In this document: positions 7,850 through 17,002 of the stretch, piece by piece | How the letters are laid out: each line of letters opens with the position of its first letter | Position numbering within the stretch: the first letter of the stretch is position 1 | Source of the DNA: CAYNWT01 sp964485095 | Lineage (GTDB): Bacteria > Planctomycetota > Planctomycetia > Planctomycetales > Planctomycetaceae | Direction: 5' to 3' | Assembly (NCBI GenBank): GCA_964485095.1 | Contig: CAZAIB010000003.1 | Location: 61,327 to 125,326, forward strand | Length of the DNA: 64,000 nucleotides | Notes under the pieces: generated by a model | Databases searched by the model: none | Seen by the model: the letters and a program-made list of their open reading frames with translations, nothing else | Told to the model about the DNA's origin: nothing | Made by a program: the position numbers and the translations under genes

Positions 7850-9756
7850 GAGGGTTGCTTGCCAAACTTGAACTCCCGCTATTCGCGCGCGAGCTGACGG
7901 AGCTATCGGCGAAGAAGCGCACGTACGTGATTCGTGTTGTGTATGCGGCGATTCTGTTGTGGATTGGAATCGCTGCGCTGTCTGACCAGTTGCTATTGCT
8001 GCAAAACGGCGGCAACCGTTTGGCTATGCTGGGAAGTGGGCAGGTTCTGTTTAGCAGCCTGCTAAGGGCCCAGATGCTTGCGGTTCATATCTTCATGCCG
8101 GCGCTTGCGTGTGCGGCGATCACGGCAGAGAAAGAGCGGAACACGTTGGGGCTGTTGCTACTGACGAAGCTGGGGCCATGGCGGATTCTGGTTGAGAAGC
8201 TGTTTAGCCGGTTGCTGCCGATGATTACCTGCCTGTTGCTGTCGGTGCCGATTTTGGCGTTGTCCTACACGCTGGGTGGTTTGACATTCGGTTCGATGGT
8301 GACAGGCATCTGGTTGTTGTTGGCGACATGCGTGCAAATCGCCTGCCTGACATTGATGTGTTCTACTTTCTTCAAGTCCACGGTCGGCGCGTTCATTGCG
8401 TCTTATCTGCTTCAGATTGTGATCTTCTTCGGCGCCATGATGCTGGACGGGGCCTTCAGCTATCGAACAATGTGGGGAGGTCGACACTATCCGTTTATGG
8501 AAGGGATCAGTGGTTACTTTGTCTGGGAACAAACCAACACCCGAGCAATGCCAATGGCGGGCAGGTTGGTAGTCCCAAGTGCAAACATCATCGACATCCT
8601 GTGGACCTGTTTGTGGAGAGCCAAGGGCGTTTACCTGATGTCTTTGATGTTCTTCCTTGGCGCGAGGTTCTTTTTGATTCGTCGGGCAGTGGTGTTGCCA
8701 AAGTCTCGAATCATGAAGCTGTTTAAGGCTCTGGACCGCTTCTTTGTCTGGCTTAACAACCGGGCGGGTGGTGTCACACTGGTCAAAGACGTTGGTTCGC
8801 TTCCGGCCGACAAACCGATTGCGTGGCGTGAAGTGACCAAGAAGTCGTTGGGAACCGCACGGTACCTGTTTCGCGTCTTTCTTGTGCTTGAACTTCCGAC
8901 GGCGCTGATATGTCTCATGGCGGCCGGTGTGGGCAGCTTCGCGGGTGAGTTCTCTCGGCTGGCTGGTCTGTCGAGTTTCTTATGGGCTGTGACCGCGTTG
9001 GTCATCACGATCAAAGCGTCAACATTGGTGGCGTCTGAACGCGCTAGCGAAACGTTGGATGTGCTGCTGACCACAACCATGACTAGCGGTGAGATAATGC
9101 GACAAAAGTGCGCGGGCCTGAGGCGCGTTCTTCTGGTCACGGCCATTCCGCTACTGACAGTAATCGCATTCGGTGGTTACCTGAAAGGTTTCCCTGACTG
9201 GAGCGCGGTGTTGTACTGCGTTTGGGGAGTCTTACAGGTTGTTGTCTACCTGCCGTTGATTGCCTGGGTAGCCGTGTGGGTTGGCCTGCGGATGGGTTCT
9301 CAAACCAAGAGCATCTTTGTCGCGATGGCTCTGTTGCTGTTCTGGGCTGTGCTACCAGGCATCCTCGGATGGGGGTGCTCAGTAATGGGTTCTGACTTCG
9401 GCCGACAGGCGGTGGTTGACAACCCGATGGCCCCAGGTGGCCTAACCGCCGTAGGGACGATTTCCGTTCTGGCACCGTATGCACCAATCCTCGTTAGCGG
9501 TCCGAGTGCGGGTATCGCGATCAACGAGTTTGCAGGAATAAACAACGCGTACATGCGGAACGCCTGGTTCGTCATCGTGCCGTTCCATATCGCGTTTCAT
9601 GCAGTCATGTGGTTTCTTGTGCGGCGGCGCGTGCTGGCGACGGCTGGACTTAAATTGGGGCGCGGCGAGGTGCCCGGTGATACCACACCGGGCCAGGGGT
9701 CTCTTACTGAAACTGCCACCACTGATGGATTCGAGCCTCAGCATGCGATGTCTTAG
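7846..9756 (+). CDS. ABC-2 type permease, module 1
   Basis: This 636-residue integral membrane protein has about 12 hydrophobic segments in two halves separated by a charged region near residues 280-330. It starts with GTG at 7846, overlapping the stop of the ATPase gene. The N-terminal half contains AITAEKERNTLGLLLLTKL and the second half ASERASETLDVLLTTTM; both match the 'E(R)..GTL..LL.TP'-type coupling segment of ABC-2 permeases and occur twice, so one polypeptide probably supplies both halves. It pairs with the ATPase just upstream. Confidence 0.87.
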   Translation: MRGLLAKLELPLFARELTELSAKKRTYVIRVVYAAILLWIGIAALSDQLLLLQNGGNRLAMLGSGQVLFSSLLRAQMLAVHIFMPALACAAITAEKERNTLGLLLLTKLGPWRILVEKLFSRLLPMITCLLLSVPILALSYTLGGLTFGSMVTGIWLLLATCVQIACLTLMCSTFFKSTVGAFIASYLLQIVIFFGAMMLDGAFSYRTMWGGRHYPFMEGISGYFVWEQTNTRAMPMAGRLVVPSANIIDILWTCLWRAKGVYLMSLMFFLGARFFLIRRAVVLPKSRIMKLFKALDRFFVWLNNRAGGVTLVKDVGSLPADKPIAWREVTKKSLGTARYLFRVFLVLELPTALICLMAAGVGSFAGEFSRLAGLSSFLWAVTALVITIKASTLVASERASETLDVLLTTTMTSGEIMRQKCAGLRRVLLVTAIPLLTVIAFGGYLKGFPDWSAVLYCVWGVLQVVVYLPLIAWVAVWVGLRMGSQTKSIFVAMALLLFWAVLPGILGWGCSVMGSDFGRQAVVDNPMAPGGLTAVGTISVLAPYAPILVSGPSAGIAINEFAGINNAYMRNAWFVIVPFHIAFHAVMWFLVRRRVLATAGLKLGRGEVPGDTTPGQGSLTETATTDGFEPQHAMS

Positions 9757-11707
9757 CCGCTGTACATTTCTAATGTTCGCGTTGGTGGGAATTGCTTCGC
9801 CGAACGCGTTCGCACAGAAGCTGAAGATCAGTCAGGTGGTCTGGGGGTTTGATGGACGTGTAACGCCCAATCAGTTCAACCCCGTGTCGATCCTGGTGGA
9901 CAATCCAAGCGACGAAGCCTTTGAAGGCCGAATTTCCATTCGACAGGCTTCGGGCACAGGGCAGGCGGTCGGAGCGTCCTTCGTTGAAAACGGCGTTTAC
10001 ATTCAGGCACTGGGACGACGTTGGCTGCAGTTCGTGCCTTATATCGGAACGAATCCGGACAATGACGAATGGAGGTTGAGATGGGAACGCAAGGTGTCCG
10101 ATCTCGCTGTGGCTATACGGCCACTTCGCGGAGATGAACTTTTACCAGCGGTCAAGCCTGGCCAGAACGCATTCGTGGCCTTGTCCGGTACCGGCGGACT
10201 GACGACGGGTCGCAAAGGGGTCCGCAATTTCGATGAAGCAATCTTTCCGACGGCCGCCACAGCAACACACGGCCTGCGCAGCGTTGTGCTGGACCATGTG
10301 CCGCGTTGGGAACAACCGCGGCGACAGGCGTTCGCTGATTGGTTAAGGCTGGGCGGCCAGTTGCATTTGCTGAAGTCAGAAGATGGCGACTACCCAAAGT
10401 TCACGGAAGAACTGGCAATTCTGAACGGACCTCAGGCTCAGCAACGCGTCGGTTCGGGAGTCATCTTTCGCTACGACATGCAGGCGACTGCCCTGGATTC
10501 GACATTTCCCAAACGGGCACGAACACTGGAAAACGCGTTCCTCCAGGTTCCGGAAGCAGGCGCCGATGAAGCTTTGGATCGAGCCATCGAACAGCGCCGC
10601 GCCGATGTGGAGATGGGGATAGGGTCATCGCTGGAGTACGGCTGGGACGTTGCCGAACGAACTCAGAACAGCTTGATCGAAATGACGCAACCGGACCACA
10701 ACTGGCTGCTCATCTACGTGCTGGCGATTTTGTACATTCTGATTATCTTCCCTGGTTGCTACCTGGTCGGAAAACGTCGTGCCCACTACCTCGTGACCTA
10801 CGGAGCGATTCTTGGAGCCGCTACGTTGTTTAGCCTGGCGTTTCTGTACGTGGGTCAGCGTGGTTATGGAGAACAGACAAAAGTGAACGCTGTTGCGATC
10901 GCCAAAAAAATAGACGGCGATCGATGGGATGTCATTCAGTGGTCCAACGTCTTCGTGACCAGCGGCGATACGTATAGCCTGGCTCATTCCGGTGAAGGGA
11001 TGGTCTACGCGACAGGCCAGGTCACAGAACCGGTTAGAGGTTCTATTGGTTTGCGTGAGAGTGATGACGGAGTCAAAAGGTCGTTTGAGGTTGAGATACC
11101 ACCGTTTTCCAACAGACCGTACGTGCATCGACAAATGATCGCCTTGCCGGACTTCGGTGCGCAACTTGAGAGCGTTGGGTTCAAGGAAGATCTAAGCGAA
11201 GCGGTTGTCAAAGTGGGCGAAGGCCTGCGGAAGGTTCTGGGCAAGATCAAGTTCGAACCGGTCGACAGAGGCGAGTATGAGTATGGATACGTTCAATCAC
11301 GCGAGGAGTTGCCAGTCGTCCGGTTGGTGTATCGGACTTCCGTGTTCGCTATGAAGGTCAATGAGACGACCGGAACTCTGACGCTTGGCGCGAGGCTTGG
11401 GAAGATTCATCAATTCCTCGATATGCGGTCGCTTAACAGCTACTCCTATTCGATCGGGTACCTGTACGACCAGGAAAAAGAATCGAACGAAGAAACCTAC
11501 TCGAAGCTATTTGATTCCATGACAGCGCATCATTTTGGCATCTTCAAAGATGTGGACTTCATGGAAGCCCGACTGCCACCAGACCGCGTGCGTTTGTTGA
11601 TTTACACAAAAATGCCGGACGAGATGTTCATCAAGGGTGAGACCTTCACCAACCAAAGTGGTTATGTGCTGTTCTCTCAGGATCTGCCACTGGATACGAC
11701 ACCATGA
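9743..11707 (+). CDS. Secreted two-helix membrane protein of ABC module 2
   Basis: The protein is about 654 residues. The start is placed at ATG 9743, giving signal peptide MRCLSRCTFLMFALVGIASP ending in AFAQ; ATG 9725 is an alternative, and both overlap the end of the previous gene. The plan repeats that of the protein at 4626-6863: exported beta-rich N-terminus, an amidotransferase-like strand-helix-strand (VVLDHVP ... WLRLGGQLHLL), two close membrane helices (about 320-370, with the FPGCYLVGKRR turn) and an exported C-terminal region. It overlaps the next ATPase gene by ATGA. I infer paralogy with the module 1 protein from architecture; similarity in sequence is low. Confidence 0.7.
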   Translation: MRCLSRCTFLMFALVGIASPNAFAQKLKISQVVWGFDGRVTPNQFNPVSILVDNPSDEAFEGRISIRQASGTGQAVGASFVENGVYIQALGRRWLQFVPYIGTNPDNDEWRLRWERKVSDLAVAIRPLRGDELLPAVKPGQNAFVALSGTGGLTTGRKGVRNFDEAIFPTAATATHGLRSVVLDHVPRWEQPRRQAFADWLRLGGQLHLLKSEDGDYPKFTEELAILNGPQAQQRVGSGVIFRYDMQATALDSTFPKRARTLENAFLQVPEAGADEALDRAIEQRRADVEMGIGSSLEYGWDVAERTQNSLIEMTQPDHNWLLIYVLAILYILIIFPGCYLVGKRRAHYLVTYGAILGAATLFSLAFLYVGQRGYGEQTKVNAVAIAKKIDGDRWDVIQWSNVFVTSGDTYSLAHSGEGMVYATGQVTEPVRGSIGLRESDDGVKRSFEVEIPPFSNRPYVHRQMIALPDFGAQLESVGFKEDLSEAVVKVGEGLRKVLGKIKFEPVDRGEYEYGYVQSREELPVVRLVYRTSVFAMKVNETTGTLTLGARLGKIHQFLDMRSLNSYSYSIGYLYDQEKESNEETYSKLFDSMTAHHFGIFKDVDFMEARLPPDRVRLLIYTKMPDEMFIKGETFTNQSGYVLFSQDLPLDTTP

Positions 11708-12666
11708 GCGACGCTGCAGCCGGGACACCGGCTATCGAAGTGAAGAACCTCAGTCACACTTTCAAACAGCACCGCGCGCTGGTTGATATGTCGTTTACGG
11801 TGCAGGCTGGTTCGTTGCACGGTTTTGTTGGGCCTAACGGTGCCGGCAAGACAACAACGCTGAAACTCATTTGCACGCTGCTGAAACCACAGTCCGGGAT
11901 GGTGCGGGTTTTTGATCACAGCATTCGAACGGACGTCAAACTGATTCGCCGACGCATCGGATTCATGCCCGATCACTTCAGCATGTATCGCCAGATGACC
12001 GTGTTCGAATACCTGGACTTCTTTGGCGCGGCGTATGGGTTGTCGCAGAAAGATCGAGATCGCGTTATCGGCGACGTGTTGTCTCTAACGGACATGGACG
12101 GTCGGCAGGAAGACCTGGTCAGCAGTCTTTCACGCGGCATGCAACAACGCGTCAGCCTGGCCCGCGTTCTGGTCAACGACCCGGATTTATTGCTGCTTGA
12201 CGAACCCGCTTCCGGCCTGGACCCCCGCGCTCGAATTGAACTCATGGAGATCCTGCAGGAACTCCGCAAGCTCGGAAAAACAATCTTCATCAGTTCGCAC
12301 ATCCTGTCCGAACTGGCTGAACTCTGCGACAGCGTCACGATTGTTGACCGAGGCACCGTGAAGTACAGCGGCAGCATGGATGGGCTTCTGGTCAAGAACG
12401 ACGGACCAAAGGCGTGGGTAATTCGCGCTCAGGATGCTCCGAGCGATTTCCTGGAACAGCTAAGAACCGTTGACGGAGTTGAATCGGCAGAACCGGTCGA
12501 AGGGCGACCCGAGTTTGTGGTGCAATGCGATTCGGAAACTGTTGATTCCAACAAACTACTTGCCAACCTGCTGACGCTTGGTGTTCCGATCATCGGCTTT
12601 AGCGAAGACCGCAAGCATCTCAACGAAGCGTTCATGGATCTGACAGAACGCGGAGTCCGCACGTGA
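11704..12666 (+). CDS. ABC transporter ATP-binding protein, module 2
   Basis: This 320-residue ABC ATPase has Walker A GPNGAGKTT, signature LSRGMQQRVSLARVLV, Walker B LLLLDEPASGLDPRAR and H-switch ISSHILSE. The C-terminal domain of about 95 residues resembles that of the module 1 ATPase. The two ATPases share unusually similar segments, including RRRIGFMPD and ELxKLGKTIFISSHIL, which supports duplication. It starts at an ATGA overlap with the upstream secreted protein, and the permease follows after a 10-nt gap. The substrate is unknown. Confidence 0.93.
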   Translation: MSDAAAGTPAIEVKNLSHTFKQHRALVDMSFTVQAGSLHGFVGPNGAGKTTTLKLICTLLKPQSGMVRVFDHSIRTDVKLIRRRIGFMPDHFSMYRQMTVFEYLDFFGAAYGLSQKDRDRVIGDVLSLTDMDGRQEDLVSSLSRGMQQRVSLARVLVNDPDLLLLDEPASGLDPRARIELMEILQELRKLGKTIFISSHILSELAELCDSVTIVDRGTVKYSGSMDGLLVKNDGPKAWVIRAQDAPSDFLEQLRTVDGVESAEPVEGRPEFVVQCDSETVDSNKLLANLLTLGVPIIGFSEDRKHLNEAFMDLTERGVRT

Positions 12667-12676
12667 GTGAGAACGC

Positions 12677-14239
12677 ATGAATCGCGGCGCTTTCTCGTTG
12701 TTTAACTGGACGCTTCGGCGCGATGTGGAACTGTTGCGGACGCATCTGGTCCGTGTCGCGTTTGCCGGGTTGATGCTGCTGGTGCTTTGGTTCGCATCGC
12801 TGCAAACGCTTACCGTTGGTGCGGCGGGTTTGAACCTGTTCGACTGGATTTGCTGGATGAACATTCTGGTCAGCACGCTGGCCGGGATTAGTTACTTCTC
12901 AACATGCGTCACTGAGGAATCCGAGGGCGGCAACCTTGGTCTGCTTAAGCTGGCGGGCATGGGTTCGTTTTCAATCCTCTTGGGGAAATCAACCAGTCGC
13001 TTAATCGGAGCGATCATGCTGCTGGTCGTGCAGTTTCCATTCACGCTGCTGGCGATCACTCTGGGCGGCGTGACACTGATTCAGATTGTGTCTGCATACA
13101 CCGCGATTGGGGCTCACCTGATTCTGGTGGCAAACATGGCGTTGTTCTTTTCCGTGTTCAGCCAGTCTTCTGGTCGAGCGGCGGTCTGGACGGCCGTGGC
13201 ACTAACTTTGTTTTTCGTCAGCCCCACGCTGCTGGGGTTCGCTCGCACAGCGTTTCCGCCCGGTCAACTGTTCGGTGTACTTGATACAGCAAAGATCAAG
13301 TCAGCCATCGATTCCTGGCAGGGGATTCAGGGCGACCTGTCCGTTTTCGATCGCGTCTCGGCCGCTCTGTCAGTCGGATTTGCGGGCCCCGTTATCACTA
13401 TGCAGGTTTGGTACAGCCTGGTGGCTTCCGCTGTCTTGTTTACGCTGGCGTGCCTGGGCTTCGAACGTTCGACTCGTAAACAGGGAACTCCACAACGCGC
13501 GACGTTGTCTCGGAGCCGTCGTTCGTTCCGCCGCATTTTTGGTGTCTCACGAACCTGGGAGAACTCGCTGGCGTGGAAGGAGTTCTACTTTCTGACCGGC
13601 GGGCGAGTCATGTGGATACTTCGCGCCGCGTTGTTTGCGGGCCTGTGGTTCGTTGTCAATTTCTATGGAGCCGGAGACCGCGCACTTATCGGTTCTACTT
13701 TTGTCTCTGGCATTCTGATTGTGCTGGGTATTGAGATGCTGATCTTCTCATCTCGGATCCTGTTCGACGAATCGCGATGGGGAACGTTCCCACTGCTTCT
13801 GATCCTGCCCATCTCGGCGCGGGACCTGGTCTGGCAAAAGACGTGGGGCTGTCTGTTGGCTGGGCTGCCCGGCCTTGCGTGGTTGGTTGTCGCCGCCGTG
13901 ATGTATCCGGACGAGATGCAAACGGTCCTTCAACAAAGCCGTTTCCATATCGTGGCGGTGGACTTCTTGCTGATCATGCACTTCACGGCACTGTTGTCGC
14001 TGTTCATGCGATGGACGGCGCTGCCGGCCGCAGTTTGCATTGTCCTGGCGTTTAACACTTGCTGTCCCGTGATGTCTATCGGCCTGGTCCTGAACGACCT
14101 GCTGGGCGACACCGGCGGTCTGCTGCTTGCTTTAATCACGTTCGCGACCTACTGGATCCTGCTGCTACTGCCACTACAAATTGAAATCATCAGCCGCGTC
14201 GATGACGCCGCCAACCACGAATACGGTTCCGGCGGGTAA
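12677..14239 (+). CDS. ABC-2 type permease, module 2
   Basis: This 520-residue membrane protein has about 11-12 hydrophobic segments. The early segment TEESEGGNLGLLKLAGM matches the coupling-helix region of ABC-2 permeases, and a second such region (DESRWGTFPLLLILPIS) occurs in the C-terminal half, as in the module 1 permease. The ATG at 12677 lies 10 nt after the ATPase stop. It is the last gene of the operon; the next gene is on the other strand. No clear hairpin terminator was seen directly after the stop. Confidence 0.87.
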   Translation: MNRGAFSLFNWTLRRDVELLRTHLVRVAFAGLMLLVLWFASLQTLTVGAAGLNLFDWICWMNILVSTLAGISYFSTCVTEESEGGNLGLLKLAGMGSFSILLGKSTSRLIGAIMLLVVQFPFTLLAITLGGVTLIQIVSAYTAIGAHLILVANMALFFSVFSQSSGRAAVWTAVALTLFFVSPTLLGFARTAFPPGQLFGVLDTAKIKSAIDSWQGIQGDLSVFDRVSAALSVGFAGPVITMQVWYSLVASAVLFTLACLGFERSTRKQGTPQRATLSRSRRSFRRIFGVSRTWENSLAWKEFYFLTGGRVMWILRAALFAGLWFVVNFYGAGDRALIGSTFVSGILIVLGIEMLIFSSRILFDESRWGTFPLLLILPISARDLVWQKTWGCLLAGLPGLAWLVVAAVMYPDEMQTVLQQSRFHIVAVDFLLIMHFTALLSLFMRWTALPAAVCIVLAFNTCCPVMSIGLVLNDLLGDTGGLLLALITFATYWILLLLPLQIEIISRVDDAANHEYGSGG

Positions 14240-14390
14240 GGCGAATGCGGATTGGATGCAACAGACGTCAGATAAACGCGGACGTCTGGTTCTGTGTGTG
14301 GGCCGGGTCAGCGTTGTTGCCTGCAGGTTCTATGAAGGCACGGTAACTCGAGCGCACCCACCTGTCGCCGCTCTCCGATTGTGAATATAT

Positions 14391-14521
14391 GGGTGGCCGG
14401 GGTTGGAGCGAGGCACGAGTGAAACCCCGGAACGTGATTCGAACGTTTCACTTGAATCTGAGCACTGCTGGTTGATCGCACCGGGGTTTCCTTCGCGGGC
14501 TCAGTCCAACCCCGGCCACCC
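14391..14521. repeat. Palindromic intergenic repeat, copy 1
   Basis: The ends are 17-bp perfect inverted repeats (GGGTGGCCGGGGTTGGA and its complement). A second inner pair GAAACCCCGG / CCGGGGTTTC lies about 14 nt further in, so the arms are about 40 nt with a mismatched middle. The central ~50 nt differ from those of the other copy at 26423-26583. No target-site duplication or coding capacity was seen. It resembles a MITE or a large REP-like element. Confidence 0.85.
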
Positions 14522-14652
14522 AAAATAGTGATGGACCAACGATTCGCAGCCTCTCCGCGACTCAGGCATTCCCTCCACTGAACCGTGGTGCCACCCCGCG
14601 TTCCAACCGACGCGCATAGAACGCGATACAGCCAGACGCAAAGCCAACCAAC

Positions 14653-14723
14653 CATCCAACCGGGCATGCACCCACAAACCGCGGTCACCTTACCCACCGG
14701 ATACCGACCCAACGGAACGTTGG
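14653..14723 (-). repeat. Post-stop structured repeat, copy C
   Basis: On the minus strand this begins on the base after the TGA of the APC permease gene. The first hairpin is CCAACG-TTC-CGTTGG (14709-14723), followed by GTCGGTATCCGGTGGG-like sequence and a distal CCCGGTTGGATGG box. Confidence 0.8.
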
Positions 14724-16943
14724 TCAGATGATGAGGCGGACGCCGCCTAGTTCGGCGAGGCTGTAGCCCAGGCGGCCGCCGGGGGATCCGATGAACATGA
14801 GGTTCTTGGGGATGTTCCATTCGGCGGACAGTTTGGTGATGAGTTCCGGGCTGAAGTTGCCTTCGAGTTCGATGTACTCGATATCGATTTCCGGGTACGC
14901 CTTGTCGAGTACTTTCAGTTCCTCGCTAAGGCCTGCCGGAGCGGTGTGTTGATCGTTGGTGATGGTGACGATTTTCAGTCGGTTGGTGTGTTCGTTTTGC
15001 TTCACGTACAGAACCGCGTTGTTAAGGTTTGCGGTGTTGTCGCCGCGTGTGAAGAACACGATTTGCTGCGAATTGATGTCGTCGATTTTCTTGCGAACCC
15101 ACCCGGCCATTTTGGTCATTGGGGCCACAATGGCAGCAGTGAAGTTGCGGACCATACCCAGCAATCCGCTAAGCAACGAAATGCGGCTAAGCATAATCAG
15201 GATCACCGCCATTGATGGGATGAAGTACTGCAGGAACGTGATGAGGTACGCCGTGTCGATGAGCGCGTTTCCGACGAGTCCCGCCAGTACGGCGGCGATC
15301 GCGATGAACACAGCAATCCACGATGCCTTAGCTGGCCGTGGCAGGTTCTTGCGTTTGATTTTCAGCAACACGTTACCAATACCGAATAGCGCCATTACGG
15401 ACAGGAACGAGATGGTGTAGATGCCAGCTAGTTTCTTAATCTGGGCGTTCTCGCCGGCGATATGCATTCTTGCGACAAGGTCATCAGCATCGCGCTGCGG
15501 AACGTAGGCGCGGTCCTTTTTCGACAGCAGTTTGTAGATCGCGAATGCACCCGGCGCGAGCCGCTCGTCGTCTTCAGTCGTTGTCTCTGCGTCAGCCAGT
15601 TTGATGACTGCCTGGTTTACTTCAAATCGGGCAGCTTGCATTTTTGCGTCGAACGCCTGCTGTTGTTCTGCCGCCAGTTTTGGCGGAGTTTCGCCTTCTT
15701 TCGGCGGCACTGGGGCGGTGATGTCCGCGGCGGCAACTGCCTTATGGATCTTCTCAACTTCCGCGTCTGGGACATGGTTGGTTGTAATCAGCAAGACCGA
15801 AACGCTGAGTAGGAAGAACGCAATAATGATTCGATGCGTGGTGCCACGCGAGTTGGTCTTCAGGAGAAACTGCGGCAGACAGCGGTCAAGTGTCATGCGG
15901 TGAACCAGGCCGGTTACACCGACGAAACTGGTAAGAACCGCACCACTAAGCACCATGGCTGCATCGATCGAAATCAGAATCCCAAGTGGTGTGCCCAGCC
16001 ACTCACCACCAACCTGTTCGCCAAGGTGGGCGAGCAGTGCTGACTGGTTCTCATCGACCGCTCCCAGCGAAAGAACTGAGAGCGCAAGCAGCGCCATTAA
16101 GGGGTTAAAGAAGCTAACAGCGATCCACATGTTGCGCAGTGTTTTCGGGAAGACACCGTCTTCCTGTTCTTCGACGAAGTTCGATGAACTCTCGAAACCG
16201 GAGATGCCGAGCATCGAAACGGCAAATCCAAAGAACAATGCCATCCAGATGGAAGCACCAGCCTGATCATCTTCTGCCTCGGCCGCGAGTGCTGGGTCGG
16301 CGATGGCAAATTCATCGAAGCTTCCAGGCGTGGCGGGGAGTTCTTCGTTGAAGTTGTACTCAACTTGCTCGGTGCCGGGTCGAGCAGCTGACTCCGACTG
16401 GCCACCGGAGAATACGAAAATCACACCGGCAATCAACAACAGTGACAGCGTGACGATATGAGTGATAAAGATCACGATCGCGACAATGGCCGATTCTGTG
16501 ATACCAATGATTGTCAGGAACATGAAGAACGCCAGCAGGGCGATGGTCCCGTACATCACGTTCAATCCGTGCCACAGGTTGTGCACGTAGTGCATACCTT
16601 CGAGGGCCGAAATAACTGCCGTGGCCATGTACGAGAGAACCGTCAAACACGCGGCCACTGACGCCCAGCGTTTGCTGGTTGTGTTAAGCAGTGCGTTGTA
16701 GGCTCCACCGTTAAGCGGAAGTGCTCCGACCACTTCCGCGTAGATCTTGCGGAACAAAAACAAAACGGCCGCCACCATCAACAATGAGATGGGAGCCAGT
16801 TTGCCTGCCGCCACAATGGCCAGCGCGGAGACGTAGAGGCACGATGAGGTAATATCGTTGCCACAAATCGCCGTCGCGGCCAATTGGCCAAGCTTCTTGT
16901 GTCCGTGTTCTGTAGGTGCTGTCGCTGCTGCTGCTTCTGACAC
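14724..16943 (-). CDS. APC family amino acid/polyamine-type permease with C-terminal cytoplasmic domain
   Basis: This is a permease of about 739 residues. The N-terminus (GHKKLGQLAATAICGNDITSS) and the ~12 hydrophobic segments fit the APC superfamily. Between two late helices there is a hydrophilic insert of about 120 residues, rich in Ala, Glu and Lys, that ordinary APC permeases lack. The last ~110 residues form a soluble domain with alternating strands (IVFFTRGD, LKIVTITND, LMFIGSPGG), resembling a universal-stress-type fold. I place the start at GTG 16943; the frame stays open for 53 more codons to 17102, but that part is Cys/Arg-rich and unlike the family. The substrate is unknown. Confidence 0.82.
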   Translation of the reverse strand: MSEAAAATAPTEHGHKKLGQLAATAICGNDITSSCLYVSALAIVAAGKLAPISLLMVAAVLFLFRKIYAEVVGALPLNGGAYNALLNTTSKRWASVAACLTVLSYMATAVISALEGMHYVHNLWHGLNVMYGTIALLAFFMFLTIIGITESAIVAIVIFITHIVTLSLLLIAGVIFVFSGGQSESAARPGTEQVEYNFNEELPATPGSFDEFAIADPALAAEAEDDQAGASIWMALFFGFAVSMLGISGFESSSNFVEEQEDGVFPKTLRNMWIAVSFFNPLMALLALSVLSLGAVDENQSALLAHLGEQVGGEWLGTPLGILISIDAAMVLSGAVLTSFVGVTGLVHRMTLDRCLPQFLLKTNSRGTTHRIIIAFFLLSVSVLLITTNHVPDAEVEKIHKAVAAADITAPVPPKEGETPPKLAAEQQQAFDAKMQAARFEVNQAVIKLADAETTTEDDERLAPGAFAIYKLLSKKDRAYVPQRDADDLVARMHIAGENAQIKKLAGIYTISFLSVMALFGIGNVLLKIKRKNLPRPAKASWIAVFIAIAAVLAGLVGNALIDTAYLITFLQYFIPSMAVILIMLSRISLLSGLLGMVRNFTAAIVAPMTKMAGWVRKKIDDINSQQIVFFTRGDNTANLNNAVLYVKQNEHTNRLKIVTITNDQHTAPAGLSEELKVLDKAYPEIDIEYIELEGNFSPELITKLSAEWNIPKNLMFIGSPGGRLGYSLAELGGVRLII

Positions 16944-16986
16944 TGAGATGAATCCCCGGCCGCAGATCGTAGGTGCTAATTCATGT

Positions 16987-17002
16987 CGGTTCGTGCGAAC
17001 CG
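16987..17002. promoter_or_regulatory. Palindrome upstream of the APC permease, candidate operator
   Basis: CGGTTCG-TG-CGAACCG is a perfect 7-bp inverted repeat 44 bp upstream of the GTG start at 16943. It is followed directly by three tandem AAAACGC heptamers (17003-17023). Position and symmetry suit a dimeric regulator, but no regulator is identified. Confidence 0.35.

Larger units (their letters stand above)
14240..14723. other. Convergent intergenic region rich in repeats
   Basis: These 484 bases separate two convergent transcription units. They hold a 131-bp palindromic element (14391-14521) and post-stop repeat copy C (14653-14723, minus strand). I see no gene in 14240-14390 or 14522-14652. 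Confidence 0.7.

Noticed and set aside
14308..14820. Minus-strand ORF through the palindromic element, and a similar one at 26520-27068
   Set aside because: Both contain the same short peptide (WTEPAKETPVR) only because they cross the same repeat; elsewhere they are antisense to real genes.
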